Assembly: GCA_025266875.1 (NCBI GenBank)
Contig: JALLLT010000038.1
Location: forward strand, 186,001 to 250,000
DNA: 64,000 nucleotides
Direction: 5' to 3'
Origin: Fennellomyces sp. T-0311
Lineage: Eukaryota; Mucoromycota; Mucoromycetes; Mucorales; Lichtheimiaceae
Shown: positions 1-9,619 of the stretch, in pieces
How positions within the stretch are numbered: the first letter of the stretch is position 1
Layout: each line of letters starts with the position of its first letter
The notes under the pieces: generated by a model
What the model was told of the DNA's origin: nothing
What the model saw: only the letters and a program-made list of their open reading frames with translations
Database searches by the model: none
Made by a program: the position numbers and the translations under genes

Positions 1-1
1 T

Positions 2-604
2 AGCTGGCTACCTGGGAGTACCGAATCTCTATCTACTTCAGATACGGCAGTTACAAGCACTTCAAGTCAGCCTGCTCTACATACCATTACTTCGACCGCC
101 GTCATTACGAAATATATCGCAGTTTCCAATTCAACATCAGTATTTACTACGACTGTAAATATCGATACCCCTGGCTCAATATTCCCAAGCCAACAACATT
201 TATCAACGTACGAACACACCATCACCATGATATCCGATATTACAACGCAAATTACAGAGACAACAACAGAGACAACAACGCAAGATCACACCACGACGTA
301 TACCACAGCGCCCACTGTGACATTCACTGTTACAGATATGGAGGCATCTATTATCACCAATACGGAATCCGAGGAATTCACGCGCACCATCCATTCAGTT
401 GACTATTTAAACAGGATCCATACACTGACAGAATTGGTGGCTACAACGCGTACACATATTGATACAGAGATACATACCGACTTTCATTCTGATTTGGTTA
501 CTATTGTATTGCCCGTGGTTATTACTGCAAGGTCTACTGAGACAGTGACGCAACCAATGACTACTACCACGACAATATATGTGCCCGTATTTAATGAGTA
601 TTAG
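2..604 (+). CDS. Thr/Ser-rich surface-type protein, C-terminal part (partial)
   Basis: The frame is open from the left edge to a TAG at 602-604, so the N-terminus lies outside the window. About 200 residues are visible, very rich in Thr, Ser, Ile and Val, with repeated T-T-T and E-T-T-T blocks. This composition resembles the O-glycosylated stalk of fungal wall or adhesin-like proteins. No hydrophobic GPI tail is visible; the protein ends in a Val/Pro/Tyr stretch. A Met at 227 is probably internal. Function is unknown; the surface role is inferred from composition only. Confidence 0.55.
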   Translation, partial: SWLPGSTESLSTSDTAVTSTSSQPALHTITSTAVITKYIAVSNSTSVFTTTVNIDTPGSIFPSQQHLSTYEHTITMISDITTQITETTTETTTQDHTTTYTTAPTVTFTVTDMEASIITNTESEEFTRTIHSVDYLNRIHTLTELVATTRTHIDTEIHTDFHSDLVTIVLPVVITARSTETVTQPMTTTTTIYVPVFNEY

Positions 605-833
605 AAAACGATACATGTATAGAATCCCAATAAGCTTTTCTTGTACCAAATATTTAATATGATTGTATATTTCGCAAAATACAGGTGACAAAGCACAATG
701 TTATTCAAGGAATGCCGCCATGTAGATAGAAGAAAGTAAATAGATGTGTGATGTACAGGTGATTTCACTTTATGCACATTTCCCTCTAATGTCTGCTTTG
801 GGTATATAGGTAGAAGAAAAAAATCCTTGGCTA

Positions 834-1676
834 TTACGAAGAATTGAAGAATTTAACACCCATACTTTCATCATCCGATGAACCTTTGAATAGCTGAGCA
901 TTGCCACGTTTGACCAGAACATTAAGCGCTTTCAGTAAGATGAATTGATCCAGTTCATAAAATGCTAGTATACCACGTTAATAAACAGGACGCCTTCAGC
1001 TCTTCGTTGCCTTACGTTGGTCCTCAACCAAATCCCCATTCGCAATTTCGTACACAGTCAATATATTGTTGCTCATACCATTTTGATCAGCCTATCCAAA
1101 ACAAATGAGCACATCCATTGCCACGCGAGACATATTACAAAACTTACCCATGTCCAAATAAGACTTGCCCAATCAGCCGGTTTGCGCCAATAGATAATTG
1201 CTTGTTCCTTCGATCCTTTGGGTCCGTCTTCCCACTCGGCGTTACCTTTCCACATTATGAGTTTACTCGAACTAGACAAAAGGAGGTTATCCGATTTACC
1301 GCGTTGAACCATTTCATCCAAAATTTCTTGCAGGGTTTCGAACGAAAGTCGTCCTACATACATATCTTTCCTTTTTACACGTCTGTCGATTCTCGTGATA
1401 CACGCTTACGTTTGAGCTTTGCGTTTTCAAAAAGTGGGGAGACACCGGGCGCTGTTACTTCGTGGAGGTCGATACGAAATATATTGTAATGACGGCAGTA
1501 ACTTAGGATTAGTTCGCTCCATTGATTAAGTTGGCTTTCCCAGGAGGAATCCGTTGGTTGTCGACTTGAGGCGGATTAGCATCGACGCGTTCCTTGCATT
1601 GGTGGAATGCTTACGTGTAGAATGGTGGAAAGTTATGGACAGAAGGGAATTTGAAATCTTTACTGGTGGTAGCCAT
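834..1676 (-). CDS. vps25: ESCRT-II subunit Vps25
   Basis: Five exons: 1615-1676, 1410-1564, 1148-1365, 1016-1091 and 834-964, joined in frame through GT-AG introns of 44-56 nt and giving 213 residues. Vps25 is the two-winged-helix subunit of ESCRT-II, which recruits ESCRT-III at endosomes during multivesicular body sorting. Family hallmarks visible in order: N-terminal FPPFYTRQP, QLNQWSELILSYCR, SPLFENAKLK, the IMW core followed by WRKPADWASLIW, YEIANGDLVED, FYELD, and the terminal GVKFF. The start is the Met of MATTSKDFKF, which directly precedes the FPPFYT motif. The human protein is 176 aa; the extra length is mainly linker. Confidence 0.95.
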
Positions 1677-1942
1677 ATTGTAAACGGGGAAGCAAGAGCC
1701 TGTGCGACGTTACTGCAACAAAGCAAGAAATCTCTCGAGTCTCCTCAGAAACCGCATTTGTTGCTAAGAAGCGTTTGTTGACACAAGCAGCTATTGTCAC
1801 CGACCACAATCATCAACAACATGCAGTGGACTTCCTCATCCGTATAGCCACTATCTGACACTCCTCCCATCCAAACCCTGCTGGTGCTGTACGAAAAAAA
1901 AACATGGAGCGCTTGTCTTTATTAATAAAACGGTACAAAAGT

Positions 1943-2522
1943 CTAGTTTTTGGAGGGCTTCTTGGCTACACAAAACAGAAGCATGAGTATGAAAATGGCC
2001 AAAGGATGGACAATACTTACTGCCGTACTTGGAACGACTGGTGGTTCGGGTAGCAACACCCTGTAAATCCAAGGCACCACGGACCAAATGGTATCGAACA
2101 CCTGGCAAATCCGGCACACGACCACCACGAACAAGCACGACCGAGTGCTCTTGCAAGTTGTGGCCTTCACCAGGAATGTATGCAATAATGGTCTTGCCGT
2201 TTGTAAGCTTGACACGCGCGACTTTACGTTGTGCAGAGTTGGGCTTCTTTGGCTTTGTCGTGTACACCTTGTTGCAAACACCCTTACGTTGGTAACAGTT
2301 GTCCAACGCCGGCGATTTGCTCAGTGACTTTTTCGATTTGCGGCATTTGCGAATGACCTGGTTAAGCGTGGCCATGTTTTGTTGTTGCTGTTGGAAAAGT
2401 CCCTGGGTCATCCATGTTCGTGACAAAGGAGCGTTGGTGAAGGCAGTGCTGGTGAAGGCAGGGCGGGAAACGAGAGGGGACAAGAGCCGCGTTTTGTTGA
2501 AAAGCGATCGTACAGCTTGCAT
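1943..2522 (-). CDS. MRPS12: Mitochondrial ribosomal protein uS12m
   Basis: Two exons, 2021-2522 and 1943-1965, with a 55-nt intron; 174 residues. An N-terminal extension of about 50 residues, rich in Arg, Ser, Thr and Phe (begins MQAVRSLF), looks like a mitochondrial targeting sequence. The mature S12 starts at [12 protein letters not shown]. Decoding-centre motifs are visible: [36 protein letters not shown] and RSKYGTKKP. The intron splits the Thr codon just before the conserved KKP tail. The upstream in-frame Met at 2717 would spoil the targeting sequence, so I start at 2522. Confidence 0.95.
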
Positions 2523-3137
2523 TTTGGTGAATGTCAAAAAAACAAAAAATCGGCGGGGCTTGCTTCTTTCACAAAAACAAACGAAGAGTCCGACCGCTAA
2601 AGGAAAGCGAGGTCTTCTGCCGATATACACACATTGATCTTTTACAAGTACCTGCTCTGGGCATCCCACGAGTGCCGTTGACATCGTAGCAAGACGTATA
2701 TTGATCGCTTGGTCCATGCGTATACGTGATTGATAGAAGTTGCTATTGGTCCGTGGGCCATAGACCAGGATACTCCCTGCGTAGCTGTTGATAGATGCAA
2801 AGGGAGCTAACAGAGATTCTTGCTGCCCTCAATTGTATCGTTATGGTGGATTCATCGAGCAATGAACGAATAGTAGCCCAATGGCCCGCAGGTTACCAGG
2901 GAGACACGCTTCCCAACGAAATATTGTATTGTACTAGTGCGCAAATGCTGTGCGGACAAGGACAAAGTCTAATGCATCACGGCTTCCCTGCTTCTGCTGA
3001 TCTCTGGCGTCCCAAACTCCACTATACCCAGTACCCAGCAAACAGTCGAAGTTCACTTGAAAACATTTCTTCCCAGTTATTGTTGTCGCCCCGTGTATTA
3101 GCCCCAGTGTTTCAATATACATGCTTTGTGCTTGGAA
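2523..3137. other. Intergenic between MRPS12 and POLD4; weak ORF only
   Basis: A plus-strand open frame of 146 codons (2795-3235) runs through here and antisense into the POLD4 3' exon. Its second half is unlike a folded protein and it has no recognisable domain. It is probably chance, though the first 70 residues are compositionally ordinary. The rest is presumably the promoter of the minus-strand MRPS12. Confidence 0.4.
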
Positions 3138-3614
3138 TCACAGCTCAAATACGCACGCCTCGTTGGTGTTGTCCAGGACATCCTTCACACTCTGCGGTGG
3201 CTCGAGACCTAGCTTCTGTGCCCGATCTATGCTGAATATATTAGTAGACCCGTTCCATCATGCCATGGGCTGTGAAACACACTCCACCGTTCGATTCTGG
3301 TCAGGCCAACGCATGGGCCGAACTTGTAATCCAAATCAAACTTTCGTAAAAGGATGTCTGTCTCGGACAGATGCTCTTGGTGGACTACTGGATACTCAGC
3401 GTGTTGTGCTTGCATGGTGTGTCTTGCTAAACTTACCACCGCGCTTTATTCCTGCGGCCCGCTTAGGGGTCTTCTTCTCGGTGTCAACCTGCTGGACCTT
3501 TGGCTTGAGGTCAGAATCATGCGACCGCTTGATTGTGCGCAGATTGCGATCCGTGATTTTGGACTGCTGGGCACGAGTGGCCTTGCCTTTTGCTGCTGAT
3601 CGACGAGGAGGCAT
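3138..3614 (-). CDS. POLD4: DNA polymerase delta subunit 4 (p12/Cdm1)
   Basis: Three exons, 3437-3614, 3283-3387 and 3138-3226, giving 123 residues. POLD4 is the smallest accessory subunit of DNA polymerase delta and binds the catalytic core and PCNA. The diagnostic C-terminal domain is complete: LLRKFDLDYKFGPCVGLTRIERW, interrupted after RW by the second intron, then RAQKLGLEPP and a short tail ending VFEL. The N-terminal half is a basic, disordered linker starting MPPRRSAAKGKATRAQQSKI; human p12 has its PCNA-binding motif in the equivalent region. Budding yeast lacks this subunit, whereas fission yeast and animals have it. Confidence 0.95.
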
Positions 3615-3731
3615 TTGTGAAAGAGTGAAAAGAAAGACACCAGTGCTATCGGACTTTCCAAACTGCATAAAAGCTGTGTTATGCGCTGCGCAACACACCT
3701 TCTTTTTAACAAACCAAAACAGGAACCAGCA
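3615..3731. promoter_or_regulatory. Divergent promoter shared by POLD4 and the REEP gene
   Basis: Only 117 bp separate the two start codons of the head-to-head genes POLD4 (minus) and the REEP-family gene (plus). Any promoter elements and both 5' UTRs must lie here or overlap coding sequence. No clear TATA box is visible, as is usual for fungal housekeeping genes. Confidence 0.6.
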
Positions 3732-4760
3732 ATGTACTTTATTCTAAAGCTCATTCTTCTCCAGATCTACCCAGCCTACGCATGCTTCAAGGCCATTAAG
3801 GCCAACGACCACACGCAATTCCTGCCCATGCTCATGTACTGGGTCACCGCAACGTCATTCCTTGTCACAGAGCACTTTGCAGATCTGCTCCTCTTCTGGT
3901 AACGTTTGGGGACTTGACTACCGCTGCAGAAAAAGTAACCGTGCGGTAGGATACCATTCTACACCGAAATCAAAGTGCTGCTTGTTGTGTGGATTACCTT
4001 GCCACAAACAAAGGTAAGCGGGGGGCAAACAAAGCGTTATCTAGCGTGAGACATATGACCGGGAAATATTCTACAGGGCGCCATTGTGCTTTATGCAGAT
4101 CTCATCGAGCCGTTTCTAAAGCAACACGAAGCCCGCATTGACAGAGCTTTTATCGAGATCCAAGGACGGATGAAGCACACCATTGCCGTTTATGGCAAGC
4201 AGTTGCTGCAGATTGTCAACAAGCTGGTTGCAGACATGATAAACAAGGCATAATTCACACAGCCTGCGTCTGATAGACAAGAACTAACACTGTATTCTAC
4301 AGGGTCGGACTCTGATATCCGATGAAGCAGGAGCCGCAAGTGTACCAGAGCAGCCGGCGCAAGAGCCACAGCAGCAGCCTTGGGAAGGATGGGGTTACGC
4401 CGTCTACTCATCGTTAATCACCCGAGGTGCTCAGCTGTCAGCCAGTCTTCAGGCCTCGGCGCAGAACCGTAAGCTTACAACAAGTGCTGTCACCAGACTA
4501 CTCATCTCTACAATGCAGGCTTGAGCAACCAAGGCCAGCAACCGGGGCCGGCTGCAGAGGAGCAGCCAAAGCTGGAGCGATCGGATAGCTATGACTCGTT
4601 AGGATCATTCGTAGCCAACAGACGGACATCGGCACCCAGCAGTGCGAGCAGTAACACGAGCGACCCCAGCGAAAGCAAATCACAAGCAGCCGAAACTTCC
4701 ACATGGGGAAGCTATTTGAGCGGCTGGTGGCGTGCACCTGAACATCCAAAGAAAGATTAA
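3732..4760 (+). CDS. REEP/HVA22 (TB2/DP1) family ER membrane-shaping protein
   Basis: Five exons: 3732-3898, 3950-4013, 4077-4247, 4303-4468 and 4519-4760; 269 residues. REEP/Yop1 proteins use hydrophobic hairpins to shape tubular ER. The TB2/DP1 domain covers about residues 1-100: YPAYACFKAI, LMYWVTATSFLVTEHFADLLLFWIPFYTEIK and a second hairpin ending LPQTKGAIVLY. An amphipathic helix follows, then a Gln/Pro/Ser-rich tail with SDSYDSLGSFVANRR and a final GWWRAP motif. It resembles REEP1-4 more than Yop1/REEP5 because there is no long N-terminal extension. The third intron (4248-4302) appears to use a GC donor; if retained, the protein stops two codons later. Confidence 0.88.
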
Positions 4761-4776
4761 TATACCCCTTTGCTTT

Positions 4777-6394
4777 TTATTGCCGTATGTCATGCAGAAA
4801 CTCCTTCACAGCGTCCGCTGTACCAAATGCTGCACAAAACGTGCCAATGATTGCAATAAACGCACATAACACAAGCTCCCATGTCTGTCCATCTTTCCAC
4901 GATAAACGTATCCAAAACATGCATGGCAGCACAAATGTCAGTGACTCGCCTGCGATCGTGCCAATCAGGGTCATGACGTCCGAAAAGTAAGGTATCAGGA
5001 TAGCAATAAGCGCACAGAAACACACTTGGGCTACACGCACAAAGATCCGTGTGATGGCTGGTCGCTGTTGCATTCGCTGGATCACCGGGTGATCACTCGA
5101 ATCATCCGGGTCGGCGTTGCGTCGTACCCCGAGCCATGACTCGACGTTGACCGTAAATACGTAAAGGTACATTGGTACCGCAAGGAGAACATGAACAGTG
5201 GCAACTAGCATGGCTACATTCTGAGCCGAAGAACCTTAAATGATGTATCAGTTGAAAGTGAAAAGAAAGGCAACATTGGACGACGCTTACCTTGAGGGAT
5301 ACTGTTGTATACGGGATTCTGGACTTGGCTACCATAGGACAGGTAACATAGAGACCCCATTAGTAGGTAGATGATTGTCACTGAAAACGTAGCAACCAGT
5401 AGCACTTTGGGCCAGCTGGACGGGTCGGCCATGGATGCTTCCAAGTGTGGGAAAATGACATTGCCACAGTAAGAGAAGCTAAAGGTACTGAACGCGATCG
5501 GGATATTCTCGGCAATCGCCCAATCATGATGCACTCGAGCCGCACTATCGTGGAAATCCGAGACGGCCACAATCGTCATTACCAATACAAGACAAACCGT
5601 TGCCATGGAAGCAAAGAAACTAATCATTGTTTCGAGTGTCAGTGATATTCAGCCTCTGGCATGCACGAAAAAAACGCTATATATACTAACACCTCATGAA
5701 TGAGACATCACGCATGGTTCGAACGAGAGCAAATGGTATGCCCACAATGGCAGCAACGATCCAGGTGCATGTTTTTCGGTCAAGGTACACATTGACAACA
5801 ACGAGCAGTTTGGAGATATTGTCTCCTGCAAGAATAATGTAGAGCGTTGGCGTGAAAATCAGCAATATTTGAGAGAATACCGTGCCAACGATCTGGCCGA
5901 GCTTGCCGAACGTTGCCAGGCCAATTTCGGGAAATCCGGACAAACGACGAGATCTAGAATGTGCATATGTTATGAATGATACGGTTAACAAATAAAAGAT
6001 ACTGGTACTTACTGGCCATGATACAAACAGCGAATTAACAAACAGCCGCAAAATTGGGCCATGATGGAACTTAGTGCAAGAAAAACCAATCCAATCCATC
6101 CGGATCTACTAAGTGCGTGGGGAATACCAAGAATTCCGGTACCGGCCACAACGCATCTATGTGTGAACAGTAAGACAAAGTGAATGGTATCATCGTGGTG
6201 ATGTCTTACACGATGCTCGCCAAAGTCGATGTGTTCGAGACTTTGGTCACGAACGACTGGGTGTCATTGCTATTGCTTCGTTGATGATGATGATGATGCA
6301 CCTCCTTTCCTTTTGAACCTTTGTTTTCGGTATCAATGTAAGTTGATACTTTATATGCACATATGTAAATTGTTAACATCATATCCATGGCCAC
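4777..6394 (-). CDS. AAAP-family amino-acid transporter (AVT-like, SLC32/36/38 type)
   Basis: Five exons: 6210-6394, 6013-6156, 5693-5953, 5291-5619 and 4777-5234; about 458 residues. The family moves amino acids across vacuolar or plasma membranes by proton coupling. TM1 carries VVAGTGILGIPHALSRSGW, the hallmark of the family. About ten further hydrophobic segments follow, including ILLIFTPTLYIILAGDNI, the central FSYCGNVIFPHLEASM motif (typical SYxGH/N-type loop) and GSLCYLSYG. The first exon encodes a short His-rich segment from CAT repeats; its Met at 6394 is the longest choice and a further upstream exon is possible. It ends tail to tail with the REEP gene, 16 bp away. Confidence 0.88.
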
Positions 6395-7381
6395 ATAGAT
6401 GAAACGTACAAGAAATTACTTGGTCCAACGAATCGTTGCTCTTCCGTTGATGACTTTCAGTATCCATCCGTGCTTAAAATATAAAAAAGAGATTGTTAAT
6501 ATGCCACAGAAAATGGAAGAGAAACCTTTTATATATTGTCCATGGATGGATCGATCAATTTCATATCGGTCTGGAGAACAAGTACGCCGGGCATAGCCCG
6601 GTAGGCTAATATTTTTTCACGAATTTTATTACATGCATAGCACAATTATACAGTAGCGTATAACAAACCCGATCGCAGTGGCATAAAAAGGAAGCGCTAC
6701 TCCTCTTCGTATTCATTTGTTCGTATGTACCTGGCAGCGCTAACTCTACTCTCAGTATCGACCGCTTGTGCTTGAAAATAAAATTCCACGTAATGTTTAA
6801 TATAGATCGTGTAATTGTAGTCCATTGTCGGCTCGTAAGGTATATTACTAGGTAGCTTCTGTCGTCCTCATTTGATAGAATTTGATGTCTCCAGAATGTA
6901 CTTTAGGTCTATTCGTTACCATGCACAGAACCTCGATAGTTACAGTGCATGAACATGGCTTATTTCAGTCATCGTTTTCGGTCGATGGCATCACACTGGA
7001 TATAGAGAGGGGGAGTTTATCGTATAGACATACAAAGTGATGCGCTTTATACGTCGAATATGGACACTAAGTATGCTTTGTGGTAGTATCTGGATGACAA
7101 GTCTAACTTATCAAAGACATACTCATGCAGGTGCCGTGGATCCTTTTCATATCTATCCACACTTTGACAGATTACCAAGGCATACTTTTTTCCGGTATTC
7201 CGAGATTCCCAATACGGATTTTTCTTATTTCTTTTCGTATTTATAGCTTTTTGCATAAGATCCGTATGATACAACGAGTGACAAAACAGCTTCCATGAGT
7301 ATATTGACCATGGATATAGTTTGGTACGCTGATCCATCAATAAACGAAAAGTATTATTTTTGTCACAAAGGTAAAATGAAT
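6395..7381. other. Gene-poor interval
   Basis: AT-rich sequence with only short, compositionally unconvincing ORFs (for example 7047-7340 minus, 97 codons). It probably holds the promoter of the amino-acid transporter at its left end. I see no RNA gene or repeat. Confidence 0.5.
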
Positions 7382-7642
7382 TTATTTGGAGTGTCTGTGA
7401 TGTTTTTCATCTTGCTTTCTGATGGCCTCCTTGTCTTCTTCTTCTAATTCTTGATCGATGCGGGCACCACGGTGCGCATTGTACGACTTGTGGATAGGTT
7501 CGTCGCGCTTCTTCTCGAGGTTACTAAAATCATTGTACATTTTGTTGTGTCCCTCATGTGGATTTTCATAGTCCATGCCAGCCTCGACGGCGGCTTCAGT
7601 ATGGGCGACAGTTTGGTTGTGGGACTTTTTCTTGTCTCTCAT
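7382..7642 (-). CDS. Small hydrophilic protein, unknown function
   Basis: Single-exon gene of 86 codons, starting MRDKKKSHNQTVAHTE and ending HHRHSK. The product is extremely hydrophilic, rich in Glu, Lys, His, Asp and Asn, with no membrane segment or Cys, so it is probably disordered; a stress-protein role is conceivable but not shown. Support for a real gene: a clear TATA-like tract (TATATATA) about 55-60 bp upstream of the ATG and a tidy intergenic position. I do not recognise a family. Confidence 0.55.
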   Translation of the reverse strand: MRDKKKSHNQTVAHTEAAVEAGMDYENPHEGHNKMYNDFSNLEKKRDEPIHKSYNAHRGARIDQELEEEDKEAIRKQDEKHHRHSK

Positions 7643-7689
7643 GGTTGTGTATAAGAATAAAAAAACGATACAGATCGCTATGGTTTTAC

Positions 7690-7705
7690 TTCATATATAT
7701 ACCCT
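7690..7705 (-). promoter_or_regulatory. TATA-like element upstream of the 86-aa gene
   Basis: A run of alternating T and A near 7695-7703 lies about 55-60 bp upstream of the ATG at 7642 on the minus strand, the usual distance for a strong TATA-driven fungal promoter. Confidence 0.4.
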
Positions 7706-7750
7706 TGCGTTAAAATTACATACAAATGATATCATTTTTTTCTGAAACCT

Positions 7751-9238
7751 TTATACAAGGGAGTATCCTTGAGCATCCGTCACAATATCGACTGGTCTAT
7801 TCTCGTCTAGACTAACACGTCCAGCCTCCAAAATGGCCGTCACCAAAACGGTGTTACGAATAGTAGGCATATGGCGTTGATCCAGGTCATTTGGAGTCAA
7901 ACGCTTGGCGTTGACAGCTTGACAAGCATCGACAAACTTTTCAATGGATACGTAACCGTAGCCTGTTTGACCTCCGAAATGCCCTTCTTCGTCTGGGGCA
8001 TAGTTCATAAAGAATGGGTTTACGTATGAATAGCCGTTGCCAGGGTCGCTAGTGACAGTATAACCCCGATGCGCTTGGTCTACGTTGATCTCGCCCGATG
8101 CACCCAGGTAATGGAACCGTTGCTGAGAGTGTACTTCGCTCTTGTTGGGGGCTACCCATGAAGAAGTATACACAGCCACACCTTGATGACTAGGGTTCTC
8201 GGTTGAACGCCAGTTGACCAAGAGCGATATTGTATCCTAGTGTTTCTCAGTCAATACACCTAAACTCCCTGTATAGGAAAACTTACTTCAGTGCTTTCTG
8301 TCAGATTGAAGGGCGCACTCGTTGCCACACCTTTGGATCCAGAAGCAACCACACGGTAAGGCACAGCTTTCCCTTCCAATGCCCAGCAATGGAAATCAAT
8401 ATGGTGCGAGTTCAAGTAATAGCTAAATGCGTACGCACAACCATGAGTATACTACATACAAGTGTACAAATAGTCCCAATGCATACCTGATATCCGACTC
8501 CTTTCCTGCCCAGGCACGGAAGGTATCGAGCTGTCGTTTGGGCTGACTCATATAACTGTAGAAATAATTGAATTCGCCGAGCGTCAGGGCTTTGGCGCGT
8601 GCATCTCTGTACACCGGATCGAATCGTTTATGGTGTTCGACTAGAACAACCACACCATGTTTATCTGCTTCTGCAATAAGCTGCTGGTGCTGCTGCAAGA
8701 TTTTGACCGCGGGTTTGGTGACCAGCACGTGAATGCCACGCTGGATCGCATAAAGTGCAATGTCGAAATGAGTAGGATCAGGTGTAAAGATGGTAATGGC
8801 GTCGCCTGGTGACAACTGATCAATAGCCGACTTGTCTGTTGCAAGCTGTTAGGAGAAACGGTAGCACAGTACTTATACAAAAAAAGTTTACAAGCTTCAG
8901 GGTCCACCTGGTCGTCTGCAGGACACGTGAGATCCAAAGTAGTATCCATATTGTACACCTGGCCAATGTTTTTGTCCAAATGCTCTCGAATCGCACCAAA
9001 CTTCTTGCCGTTCGTGCCGACCAGTTGGACTTTGCCAACCTTGCCTCGCCGACGCAAGTCAAACATTGATAGCGCAATCACACCAACCTATATTCAGTAT
9101 GCATAAGTTTTTTCTTAAAAAATAAAGTCGAAAGAGGAGCTAGCTAACCTTTTTATCGGATTGGGACGCGGCACCGTTCACGAAACCAGTCGTGTATTCC
9201 CCGGTGCCGACCATCAAGACGTTCAGTTTGTCAGTCAT
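7751..9238 (-). CDS. Gfo/Idh/MocA oxidoreductase, D-galacturonate reductase-like
   Basis: Five exons: 9149-9238, 8892-9087, 8487-8835, 8287-8422 and 7751-8236; 418 residues. The N-terminal NAD(P)-binding region reads [15 protein letters not shown], followed by [21 protein letters not shown]. The family motif is TKPAVK (the EKP position) and then [29 protein letters not shown] and [10 protein letters not shown]. This subgroup is annotated in filamentous fungi as D-galacturonate reductase (GaaA-like), the first step of pectin monomer use; I recall this from sequence resemblance, so the substrate is an inference. No other pectin-pathway gene is nearby. Confidence 0.8.
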
Positions 9239-9619
9239 GGCTATTAAAAGATGTGTGGGGACCGTAGCTGTCTGTGTTCCGATTGCTCTTTATATATATA
9301 CACGCAGGCCCCGTCGCTGCCGGACAATTCGGGTAACGGCGAATTTCCTCGGAACTTAGGGGCATGCTAATGCAGCACTCGCGAAAATCCCCTTCAATGC
9401 AACTTTATCGCGCTGTGTCCCTTTGATCACTACCAGCAGGTCGTCTTTATGACATCCATAACCACGCACTAGGAGCCCACTTCAATCGTATCATGCCGGA
9501 TATAAGATGTCCCTACAACACGTGTTATGTGTCTATATTTTTTACTTGCCATGGCCAGCTTTTTTTTACTACTACGCAACCGAACAAAAAAACATCTTTA
9601 TATTTTATCAAATGATTGC
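9239..9619. other. Intergenic between the reductase gene and DOA1
   Basis: Contains a TATA-like tract at about 9290-9300, read on the minus strand and about 55 bp upstream of the reductase start, plus GC-rich sequence further upstream. The DOA1 3' end lies at the right. I see no other feature. Confidence 0.45.

Noticed and set aside
2795..3235. Plus-strand ORF of 146 codons
   Set aside because: It overlaps the POLD4 3' exon in antisense and has no recognisable features; kept only as a note in the intergenic entry.
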